A DNA stretch of 8,789 nt from Flavobacteriales bacterium UBA4660 (GTDB lineage: Bacteria; Bacteroidota; Bacteroidia; Flavobacteriales_D; Sanyastnellaceae), in the NCBI GenBank assembly GCA_002405435.1, contig DHLU01000144.1, positions 9,745-18,533 of the forward strand, given 5' to 3'. Shown piece after piece: positions 1 to 6,650 of the stretch. The stretch's first letter is position 1. Each line of letters opens with the position of its first letter. The notes beneath the pieces were generated by a model that saw only the letters and a list, made by a program, of their open reading frames with translations, was not told the DNA's origin and ran no database searches. A program made the position numbers and the translations under genes.

Positions 1-495
1 CAGAAAAAAAAATGAACCCTGCCCGCGCGTGATGAGGTTGGCATTTTTGCCCACCCAACCCAGTCCGGCTTTAGCCGCCCATGCTTTCTCCATCACCGGG
101 GCCGAATCGACAAAAACCCTTCCCTGAATATCACCGAATTCGCGGCGCAGTTCGCCGAGAAGCACACGCAATTTTTCGCGGATGACATTGTGGTAATCCT
201 CACCGTAGGCGTAGGTGGAAATTTTCAGGCCTTCTTGATGGGAGACCTTTTCAGATGGGTAGTAGTTGTACAGCAGACTCACCACCGATTGCGTTCCCGG
301 CACCAGCTTTGTCGGATCAAGGCGCTTGTCGAAGTGGCGCTCCATGTAAGCCATCTTTCCGTGCTGGCCGTTTTTCAACCACTGCTCAAGACGGGGGGCC
401 TCCTCCTCGAGAAAACCTGCGCGCGCCACTCCGCAATAGGAAAAACCCATGGCCTGTGCCTTGCGCTTCAGAATTTCAGAAGTCAGCACAGCCAT
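1..495 (-). CDS. queG: Epoxyqueuosine reductase QueG, N-terminal 165 residues (3' end outside window)
   Basis: QueG reduces epoxyqueuosine to queuosine in the wobble position of tRNAs with GUN anticodons, using cobalamin and two 4Fe-4S clusters in the cytoplasm. The frame is open from an ATG at 495 to the window edge. The visible part covers the N-terminal DUF1730-type domain. The family signature FVDSAPVMEKAWAAKAGLGW lies at about residues 128-147, with D130 matching the proposed catalytic acid of the family. It is followed by VGKNANLI and GSFFFL near the edge. The Fe-S cysteine motifs would lie further on and cannot be checked. The start is 6 bases after the ruvB stop, so the two genes are almost certainly co-transcribed. 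No clear Shine-Dalgarno sequence precedes it. A run of nine T (coding strand) encodes Phe-Phe-Phe at residues 162-164 and fits the family, so the frame looks intact. Confidence 0.93.
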   Translation of the reverse strand, partial: MAVLTSEILKRKAQAMGFSYCGVARAGFLEEEAPRLEQWLKNGQHGKMAYMERHFDKRLDPTKLVPGTQSVVSLLYNYYPSEKVSHQEGLKISTYAYGEDYHNVIREKLRVLLGELRREFGDIQGRVFVDSAPVMEKAWAAKAGLGWVGKNANLITRGQGSFFFL

Positions 496-501
496 GGCAG
501 A

Positions 502-1524
502 TCAAAACAACTGGCCCGGTCGTTTGGATTGCGCCTTGCCCAGGTGCTGGTATGCCAGTTCGGTCACCTGACGGCCGCGCGGAGTCCTCACCAGAAATCC
601 CTCCTGAATAAGAAAGGGCTCATATACTTCTTCGATAGTGCCCGCATCTTCACTCACCGCGGTGGCAATGGTGGTAATTCCTACCGGACCGCCACCGAAC
701 TTATCGAGCAGGGTGCGCAGAATTTTATTATCCATCTCATCGAGCCCATAGGTATCGACATTGAGCGCATTGAGTGCCGTTTGGGTAATGTCCATGGTAA
801 TGGTACCATCTCCCTTGATCTGGGCGAAGTCGCGCACGCGACGCAGCAGGGCATTGGCGATACGGGGTGTACCGCGGCTGCGGCGGGCAATTTCAAAGGC
901 CGCTTCTTCTTTCACCGGTATTTTCAATATCGAGGCACTTCTGTCAACGATATCGGTAAGGGTGCGGGCATCGTAATAAGAGAGGCGCGCATTGATGCCG
1001 AAGCGGGCACGAAGCGGAGACGTGAGCAATCCGCTGCGCGTGGTAGCTCCGATCAGGGTGAAGGGATTGATTTTGATTTGCACCGAGCGTGCGTTGGGCC
1101 CGGTGTCGATCATAAGGTCTATGGAAAAATCTTCCATGGCGCTGTAGAGGTATTCTTCCACTACCGGAGAAAGGCGGTGGATTTCATCGATGAACAGCAC
1201 ATCGTGGTTTTCAAGGTTGGTGAGCAGTCCGGCAAGGTCTGCGGGTTTGTCGAGCACCGGACCGCTGGTGATTTTGATGTTGACCCCCATCTCATTGGCG
1301 ATGATGTGGGCAAGCGTAGTCTTTCCAAGACCGGGCGGTCCGTGCAGCAATACATGGTCAAGCGATTCTTCCCTGAGGCGAGCCGCTTTAACAAATACCT
1401 CGAGGTTATCAAGCACCTGGCGCTGGCCGGTAAAATCATCGAAGGAAACAGGCCGTAAGACACGCTCGATTTCCCGGTCGTTGGGCTGATCGGCTTCTTC
1501 CCTGATATTGAATGACGAAGACAT
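502..1524 (-). CDS. ruvB: Holliday junction branch migration ATPase RuvB
   Basis: RuvB is the hexameric AAA+ motor that, with RuvA, drives branch migration of Holliday junctions in recombinational repair. The 340-residue product has normal family length and all key elements: Walker [10 protein letters not shown] (62-70), Walker B with DEIH (113-116), sensor 1 IGATTRSG (158-165), arginine finger region LRARFG (171-176), sensor 2 [12 protein letters not shown] (218-229), and a C-terminal winged-helix DNA-binding domain (about 260-335) with RTPRGR at 313-318. The ATG at 1524 gives the usual short N-terminal extension before the [12 protein letters not shown] segment. A TAACTTTG element sits 10 bases upstream, which suggests its own promoter. 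queG follows 6 bases after the stop. A 422-codon open frame on the opposite strand is only a shadow. No key residue is missing. Confidence 0.98.
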   Translation of the reverse strand: MSSSFNIREEADQPNDREIERVLRPVSFDDFTGQRQVLDNLEVFVKAARLREESLDHVLLHGPPGLGKTTLAHIIANEMGVNIKITSGPVLDKPADLAGLLTNLENHDVLFIDEIHRLSPVVEEYLYSAMEDFSIDLMIDTGPNARSVQIKINPFTLIGATTRSGLLTSPLRARFGINARLSYYDARTLTDIVDRSASILKIPVKEEAAFEIARRSRGTPRIANALLRRVRDFAQIKGDGTITMDITQTALNALNVDTYGLDEMDNKILRTLLDKFGGGPVGITTIATAVSEDAGTIEEVYEPFLIQEGFLVRTPRGRQVTELAYQHLGKAQSKRPGQLF

Positions 1525-1534
1525 GTGTTGTGCA

Positions 1535-1542
1535 CAAAGTTA
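1535..1542 (-). promoter_or_regulatory. Probable Bacteroidota -7 promoter box for ruvB-queG
   Basis: On the minus strand the octamer TAACTTTG matches the Bacteroidota sigma-ABfrA -7 consensus TAnnTTTG exactly. It ends 10 bases before the ruvB ATG, which would give a very short leader of only a few bases. I do not see a good TTTG-like -33 box at the expected distance upstream, so the call rests on one short element in the right place. It is the only such match I found in the intergenic gaps of the window. Confidence 0.4.
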
Positions 1543-1596
1543 GCGGTTACGGAGCGGAAGTTTCCCCGGCCTTCCAATTATCCGTGGACAATGCCG

Positions 1597-1622
1597 CAGG
1601 CGGCTAAGACAGGCGGCTAAGG
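1597..1622. repeat. Tandem duplication of a 13-base unit between ruvB and the barrel-like gene
   Basis: On the plus strand the unit CAGGCGGCTAAGA at 1597-1609 is followed directly by CAGGCGGCTAAGG at 1610-1622, identical at 12 of 13 positions. It lies just downstream of the stop codon of the barrel-like gene and upstream of the ruvB promoter candidate. It is not an inverted repeat and has no T-run, so it does not look like an intrinsic terminator. It is most simply a small slippage duplication in non-coding DNA. Confidence 0.7.
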
Positions 1623-1631
1623 ACCGGCCAG

Positions 1632-2306
1632 TCAGGGCGATTCCGGCTGACGCAACCGGGCCAGACGGCTGCGTGCTTCCGGAATGATCAGGCGAAGCCT
1701 TACCATATAGACCGGGGCGGTAAAGCGAAGCGGGATGCCCGGGTTCCGGGCGAGCATAAGCCGGTATCCTAGCCCGCCGCCTATGCCGATAAGGTTGAGG
1801 GCCTTGTATTCGATGAGCATGGCGGGCTCGTACATAAGCACCGTGGCCTTTACGCCGTCTGTCTCAACACCGGATTGCCGGTAACGGAGAAAGCTGGTGC
1901 CTGCGCCGACCTGGGCCACTACGGCACCCTCCCAGGGTCCACGCCGGTAATAGGCGTATTCGGCAAAGAGTGCAACATAGCGCATGTGCACTCCGGCCGT
2001 GGTCTCGCCGCTATCTCCCTGCAGCCACGGTGCGCTGACGCCCTCCGCGAGCCAGTGGTATCCGGCCCCCAGGGTAAATGATCGTCGCCAGGTGAGGCCT
2101 GCCTTGACCCCGAAGGTGTGGGCTCCCAGTCCGTCAATGAAAGTATTGCGGTTGTCGATGCGTGCCGTAAAGGCAGGCTTATGCGTGAAGATGATTCCGA
2201 GCGAGTCTGAGAGGTTGACCGGCTGGGCCCAAAGGCGAACGCCGCCGCTGCAGAGGCCCAACGAGGCCCATACAACGGCGGCGGTCACATAACCCTTTCG
2301 GGTCAA
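1632..2306 (-). CDS. Uncharacterised secreted, probably outer-membrane beta-barrel protein
   Basis: I do not recognise a named family. With a TTG start at 2306, five bases after the coxA stop, the product has 224 residues and begins MTRKGYVTAAVVWASLGLCS, a plausible signal peptide with a basic n-region, a hydrophobic core (about 7-19) and possible cleavage after LWA (27). The mature part is rich in alternating aromatic/hydrophobic and glycine patterns such as AGLTWRRSFTLGAGYHW and YVALFAEYAYYRRGPW. It ends in a strand-like PVYMVRLRLII about 20 residues from the C terminus, as in small 8-strand barrels. An ATG at 2390 would extend the frame 80 bases into coxA and place a long basic stretch before the signal peptide, so I reject it; GTG codons at 2327 and 2288 are alternatives. 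It has no catalytic motif or haem site. It is probably read through from the oxidase operon; any respiratory role is unproven. Confidence 0.65.
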   Translation of the reverse strand: MTRKGYVTAAVVWASLGLCSGGVRLWAQPVNLSDSLGIIFTHKPAFTARIDNRNTFIDGLGAHTFGVKAGLTWRRSFTLGAGYHWLAEGVSAPWLQGDSGETTAGVHMRYVALFAEYAYYRRGPWEGAVVAQVGAGTSFLRYRQSGVETDGVKATVLMYEPAMLIEYKALNLIGIGGGLGYRLMLARNPGIPLRFTAPVYMVRLRLIIPEARSRLARLRQPESP

Positions 2307-2310
2307 TGCC

Positions 2311-4095
2311 TTAGTGCGCGTGTTCACCCGCCTTAAGCGGCACGGTTTGCGGCACAAAATCTTCTTCGTGCTCTGGGTTGCTGTAGTCATAGGCCCAGCG
2401 GTGCACTTCGGGCAGTGCGCCTGGCCAGTTGCCGTGACCGGGTTTCACCGGGGTTGTCCATTCGAGCGTATTGCTGCCCCATGGATTGGCCGGTGCTTTC
2501 TGACCAAACCAGATGCTGTGGAAGAAGTTAAACAGGAAGAGCAACTGGGCGAGACCGCCCACGATGGCAAAGGTGGAGATAATGGGCTGAAGGTCTTCCA
2601 CCCACTGGAGGAAGGGGAACTCGGTATAGGCGTAATAGCGGCGCGGAGACCCTGCCATTCCAACGAAGTGCATGGGGAAAAACACCCCAAAGCCACACAC
2701 CAGGGTGAGCCAGAAGTGGGCGAAACCGAGTTTGGTGTTCATCATGCGGCCATACATTTTGGGGAACCAGTGGTATACACCGGCCAGCATGCCGAAGATG
2801 GCCGACATACCCATCACGATATGGAAGTGCGCGACAACGAAATAGGTATCGTGAACGTTTACGTCTAGGGCTGAGTCAGCCAGAATGATACCGGTGAGAC
2901 CGCCAGTCACGAAGGTCGATACCAGGCCGATGGAAAACAGCATCCCCGGGGTCATCCGGATATTGCCCTGGTAAAGCGTGGTGATGTAGTTAAAAGCCTT
3001 AACCGCGGAGGGAATGGCAATGAGCAGCGTGGTGAATACAAACACAGAACCCAGGAAAGGATTCATACCGGTCACATACATGTGGTGACCCCACACGATG
3101 AACGACAGGAATCCGATGGCGAGGATCGAGCCTACCATGGCCTTATAACCGAAGATGGGCTTGCGCGCGTTGGTGGAGATAATTTCCGAACTGATTCCGA
3201 GGGCTGGCAGGAGTACGATGTACACTTCCGGGTGACCGAGGAACCAGAAAAGGTGTTGGAAGAGCAGCGGTGACCCTCCGGTAACATCGAGTGGTTGTCC
3301 GCCGATGTAGATATCAGAGAGGTAAAAGGCTGTACCGAAGCCGCGGTCCATCAGCAGCAGCACGACACAGCTGACCAGTACCGGGAACGAAAGCACGCCG
3401 AGAATTGCCGTCACGAACAGAGCCCAAACGGTTAGGGGCAGGCGGGTCATCTTCATGCCCTTGGTGCGCAGGTTGATTATGGTAACAATGTAATTGAGGC
3501 CTGCCAGCAGGGATGAGGCAACGAAAATCACCATGGAAATCAGCCAGAGGGTCATACCCAGTCCGGAACCCGGCATGGCGTCGGGGAGGGCTGAGAGGGG
3601 CGGATAGATCGTCCAGCCTCCGGAAGCAGCGCCGGTTTCCACAAACAGCGAGGCCACCATGATGACGCTTGAGGTAAAGAAAAACCAGTACGACAGCATG
3701 TTGAGGAAGCCGCTGGCCATGTCCCTTGCGCCGATCTGCAGTGGAATGAGCAGGTTGGCAAATGTGCCCGACAAACCGCCGGTGAGCACGAAAAATACCA
3801 TTATAGTGCCGTGAATCGTTACCAGGGCCAGGTATGCATTTGAACTGAGCACCCCATTGGGGGCCCAGCGGTCTCCGAGCAGCGCATTGAGAATGCCAAA
3901 ACTCTGGCCATTCCATCCCAGTTGCAGCCTGAACAATACAGAGAGGGTCACCGCAATGACGCCCATGAATATGGCTGTAACAAGAAACTGTTTGGAGATC
4001 ATCTTGTGATCTTGCGAAAACACGTACTTGCTAATCCAGCTCTCTTTGTGATGGTGAGCGTGCCCGTCGTGGTGTGTATCGTGTGCGTGAGCCAT
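2311..4095 (-). CDS. coxA: Cytochrome c oxidase subunit I (aa3-type, haem-copper oxidase family A)
   Basis: This is the catalytic membrane subunit that reduces O2 to water and pumps protons. The 594-residue protein has about 12 hydrophobic helices and all expected ligands: H95 (HGTIM) and H425 for haem a, H423 for haem a3, and H288, H337 and H338 for CuB. Y292 in GHPEVY is the crosslinked tyrosine. The D-channel entry D125 (GARDMAS) and E290 of GHPEV mark the A1 type; K366 (IPSAVKAF) marks the K channel. The haem-propionate arginine pair is at 485-486 in the variant context AGSPRRYYAY. The N terminus is very His-rich (8 His in the first 16 residues) and the protein ends GEHAH. It starts 34 bases after coxB, so the two are one operon; the first intergenic gap shows no promoter. 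No frameshift or missing ligand is seen. Confidence 0.98.
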   Translation of the reverse strand: MAHAHDTHHDGHAHHHKESWISKYVFSQDHKMISKQFLVTAIFMGVIAVTLSVLFRLQLGWNGQSFGILNALLGDRWAPNGVLSSNAYLALVTIHGTIMVFFVLTGGLSGTFANLLIPLQIGARDMASGFLNMLSYWFFFTSSVIMVASLFVETGAASGGWTIYPPLSALPDAMPGSGLGMTLWLISMVIFVASSLLAGLNYIVTIINLRTKGMKMTRLPLTVWALFVTAILGVLSFPVLVSCVVLLLMDRGFGTAFYLSDIYIGGQPLDVTGGSPLLFQHLFWFLGHPEVYIVLLPALGISSEIISTNARKPIFGYKAMVGSILAIGFLSFIVWGHHMYVTGMNPFLGSVFVFTTLLIAIPSAVKAFNYITTLYQGNIRMTPGMLFSIGLVSTFVTGGLTGIILADSALDVNVHDTYFVVAHFHIVMGMSAIFGMLAGVYHWFPKMYGRMMNTKLGFAHFWLTLVCGFGVFFPMHFVGMAGSPRRYYAYTEFPFLQWVEDLQPIISTFAIVGGLAQLLFLFNFFHSIWFGQKAPANPWGSNTLEWTTPVKPGHGNWPGALPEVHRWAYDYSNPEHEEDFVPQTVPLKAGEHAH

Positions 4096-4129
4096 GTTGG
4101 TATTGACTTTTAGGTTCTATTATTTCTGA

Positions 4130-5374
4130 TCAGCGGTTGACTACCATTGCGGTCGCCGGGCTCGCCGGGGCCGAAGCGGTAGTATCCGGGGAGGCCGTGG
4201 CGGGTACTTCAGCTGCGGGCGCCTCTACCGGAACAAACAGTTTCTGTGATTCCAGCCACTTTGCGTATGCCTCCGGGCTTTCCACTATGACTTTCATTTT
4301 CATGTTGTAGTGGGTGGCGCCGCAGACTTTGTTGCAGAGGAGGATGTAATCGAATGCCGGATCTTTCAGTTCCTGGCGCATTTCTTCGGTGGTGATAGTC
4401 GGCTTCATTTTGAAACGCGTCGGTACCCCGGGCACGGTATTCATCTGGGCCCTGAAATGGGGCAGGTACGCGGAGTGGAGCACATCGCGCGAGGTGAAGA
4501 TGAGTTCCACCTCCTGGCCTACCGGCAGGTGAAGCTCCTTGGCGATAACATCGTCAGCACCGGCTGTCCAGGTACTAATACCATTGAGCTGGTCTTCATC
4601 CAGGTCCATCAGACGCTGCTTGTGGCGCTTCATGCGGTAAATCTGGTCTTCGAGTACCTCAATTTTCTCGTCAGACAACAGGGCTTTTTCGCGCTCGATA
4701 TAGGCCTCCGTTTCACTGATGTCGCCGTCAATGGAGTCCAGCATGACCTTCATGCGGTCGGGGGTGATAATGCCGAAGATGTTGTCGGAGGTAATCATGT
4801 TGAAGTTGGCTGCGCCGAAGACGCCGTCCTTACCTGAATAACGCGCTGTCCAATCAAATTGTTTGGAGTACACCTCAATTTTGAGGGCGTCTGCGCTGGC
4901 CGGACCGGTCATTTTGCCCCAGGTAATGAGCCCGTAAATAATAATCACGGCCATGAGCACGCCGGGGATCATTGTCCACAGCATTTCCAGGCGGTTGTCG
5001 TGCAGGTGGAAACGCGCCTTGCGGTCTTTGCGGTAATAGAATTTATAGGTGATGATAAACAGTGCCCCGTTCATCAGGAAGAACGCGATGGTAATAATCC
5101 AGATGTTGAAGGCCATCAGGTTGTCCACATTGACCCCGTGCTCTGATGCGGGCGGGGGCAGGTAATTTCCGTATTTGACATACAGTACAATGGTGCCGAT
5201 AAAGAAGGCCACCATCCACACCAGCATGAGCCAGGCATTGAGTTTGTTGTCCGCATGGCTTATTTCCTCTTCCCTTGTATTGCGGATAGAGCGGGAATAC
5301 TCGTACACACGGGTCAACTGGAATACGGCGATGACCGCCAGTACGAGAACGAGTATGATCAGCAGGTTCAGCAT
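4130..5374 (-). CDS. coxB: Cytochrome c oxidase subunit II with CuA site, long Bacteroidota-type form
   Basis: Subunit II accepts electrons at its CuA centre and passes them to haem a of CoxA. At 414 residues it is longer than classical CoxII. Four hydrophobic helices are visible (about 3-20, 47-66, 88-110, 131-152); the last two, around NRLEMLWTMIPGVL, match the classical pair. The cupredoxin domain begins at KIEVYSKQFDWTARYSGKDG (165-184), with W175 near the electron entry region. It is then split by a charged, helix-prone insert (about 185-275) and resumes at ELHLPVGQEVEL. CuA ligands are H300, C347, C351, H355 and M358 in CNKVCGATHYNM, where the usual Glu between the cysteines is Lys349. 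No CXXCH haem motif is present, so this is not a caa3 fusion. The tail (about 382-409) is Ala/Pro/Thr-rich. It lies 49 bases after actF. Confidence 0.96.
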   Translation of the reverse strand: MLNLLIILVLVLAVIAVFQLTRVYEYSRSIRNTREEEISHADNKLNAWLMLVWMVAFFIGTIVLYVKYGNYLPPPASEHGVNVDNLMAFNIWIITIAFFLMNGALFIITYKFYYRKDRKARFHLHDNRLEMLWTMIPGVLMAVIIIYGLITWGKMTGPASADALKIEVYSKQFDWTARYSGKDGVFGAANFNMITSDNIFGIITPDRMKVMLDSIDGDISETEAYIEREKALLSDEKIEVLEDQIYRMKRHKQRLMDLDEDQLNGISTWTAGADDVIAKELHLPVGQEVELIFTSRDVLHSAYLPHFRAQMNTVPGVPTRFKMKPTITTEEMRQELKDPAFDYILLCNKVCGATHYNMKMKVIVESPEAYAKWLESQKLFVPVEAPAAEVPATASPDTTASAPASPATAMVVNR

Positions 5375-5423
5375 TTCTTATTCAGCAATTTCATTGTTAG
5401 TGTTCGTTCAGTATAACAACTGA

Positions 5424-6638
5424 TTATATGTGATGGTTCTCACTCTCCTTCAGATAGGGGTGGTTTACGGGTACCAGCGGCGCCTTGCTCAACTGTCCCA
5501 TGACCACATAAATAAACAGCCCGAGGAATCCCGCGAAGGACCCCAGCTCAAACCAGCCGCTAAAATGCCAGTGGGTGTGGTTGGTGCCCGGCACAACGGC
5601 CAGCCACAAGTCGAAAAAGTGACCGAGGAAAATGATAGCGCCCACGCGGGTGAGAAACTTGGTATTCCGCTTGGCGTCGCGCGCAATCATCACGTAAAAC
5701 GGGATGGCGAAATTCACGAAGAAGATGATCCACATCGGAATCTCGAGTCCGGTCATGCGCCTGTCCATAAAGTACTTAGACTCTTCCGGTATGTTGGAGT
5801 ACCAGATCAGCATGTACTGGCAGAACCAGAGGTAGCTCCACAACATAGAGATGGCGAACATCCATTTGCCGAGGTCATGGAGGTGGCTTTTGTTGACGTT
5901 GGGCAGGTAACCCTTGCCCTTGAGCCATACCACAAGCAGCACGGCGAAGATCATGCAGGTAACCCACATGCCGGAGAAGATGTACCAGCCATACATGGTG
6001 CTGTACCAGTGCGTGTCGATGGACATCAGCCAGTCCCAGGCGATGGTGCTGGAAAACACGGCAAAAAACACCAGGAAGAGTGCGCCCCGGCGGTATTGTT
6101 TTTTGTGCAGCTCAACGGAGGGTTGGCGGTCTTCTTCCAGTGACCAGCGGCGGAAGGCAATGGAGAATCCGATGAATACGACCGCATACACCACCGCGCG
6201 CAGCCAGAAAAACCAGGGAGAGAGGTAGGGCTGTTTGCCCGCGATGATGGCATCATAGTTTTCATGGGCCGGGTCCATGGTCGTATGGTCCATCCAGTGG
6301 TAGAGGTGGTGGATTTCGAGCTGGCCGCAAACCAGCACCAGCAGCACGATGGGCAACCCTATTTTGACGTAACCGAACATCGCCTCGAATACGCGCTTCA
6401 CCTGAGATGACCAGCCTACTTCTGCCGCGTACTGCAGCGCGTAGAAGAACATCGCTCCCAGCCCGATGGCCATAAAAAAGAAAGAGCACACGAGCACGAT
6501 AGCCCACCAGTACTGGTGGTGATCACTGTGGTCGGTTACGTAACCGGCACCCAGGCTAATGGCCCCGATGGCCATAAGGATAAAGCTCCAGGTTTTGGTC
6601 TTTGCGGGTATTTGAAATTGATTCGTTGCGTTGCTCAT
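5424..6638 (-). CDS. actF: Alternative complex III subunit ActF, polytopic quinol:cytochrome c oxidoreductase membrane protein
   Basis: ActF is one of the two large membrane subunits of alternative complex III and is structurally related to NrfD/PsrC-type ActC. It helps build the membrane part that oxidises quinol and may form a proton path. The 404-residue protein shows about ten hydrophobic segments (for example 17-34, 43-68, 92-106, 141-162, 185-203, 218-239, 258-280, 300-319, 331-350, 363-382). The well-conserved stretch DWLMSIDTHWYSTMYG lies at 202-217. It has no haem or Fe-S motif, as expected. The first 15 residues are polar and the end is His-rich (NHHI). The ATG at 6638 follows the actE stop by 12 bases, and coxB follows 49 bases after its stop, which fits the physical and functional coupling of ACIII with aa3 oxidase known in this phylum. 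Confidence 0.93.
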   Translation of the reverse strand: MSNATNQFQIPAKTKTWSFILMAIGAISLGAGYVTDHSDHHQYWWAIVLVCSFFFMAIGLGAMFFYALQYAAEVGWSSQVKRVFEAMFGYVKIGLPIVLLVLVCGQLEIHHLYHWMDHTTMDPAHENYDAIIAGKQPYLSPWFFWLRAVVYAVVFIGFSIAFRRWSLEEDRQPSVELHKKQYRRGALFLVFFAVFSSTIAWDWLMSIDTHWYSTMYGWYIFSGMWVTCMIFAVLLVVWLKGKGYLPNVNKSHLHDLGKWMFAISMLWSYLWFCQYMLIWYSNIPEESKYFMDRRMTGLEIPMWIIFFVNFAIPFYVMIARDAKRNTKFLTRVGAIIFLGHFFDLWLAVVPGTNHTHWHFSGWFELGSFAGFLGLFIYVVMGQLSKAPLVPVNHPYLKESENHHI

Positions 6639-6650
6639 GTACGTAAGGTC

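Noticed and set aside
190..1458. A 422-codon open frame on the plus strand
   Set aside because: It lies antisense to ruvB and the start of queG, both of which carry clear family motifs. Its translation shows no recognisable domain and it is a codon-bias shadow.
1550..1634. A possible intrinsic terminator made of GGCC-containing segments after the barrel-like gene
   Set aside because: Only an imperfect stem with a long loop can be drawn and no T-run follows on the minus strand.
2307..2390. An upstream ATG start (2390) for the barrel-like gene
   Set aside because: It would overlap coxA by 80 bases, and the added residues form a long basic stretch in front of an otherwise normal signal peptide.
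5375..5423. A promoter between actF and coxB (TTATACT on the minus strand)
   Set aside because: It resembles an E. coli -10 box, but no TAnnTTTG element is present, and the 49-base gap within a functional operon fits read-through better.
5430..6143. A 237-codon open frame on the plus strand
   Set aside because: It is antisense to actF, whose membrane-protein composition and conserved DWLMSIDTHWYSTMYG segment are convincing. The plus-strand product is low-complexity and His/Glu/Val-rich, as expected of a shadow.
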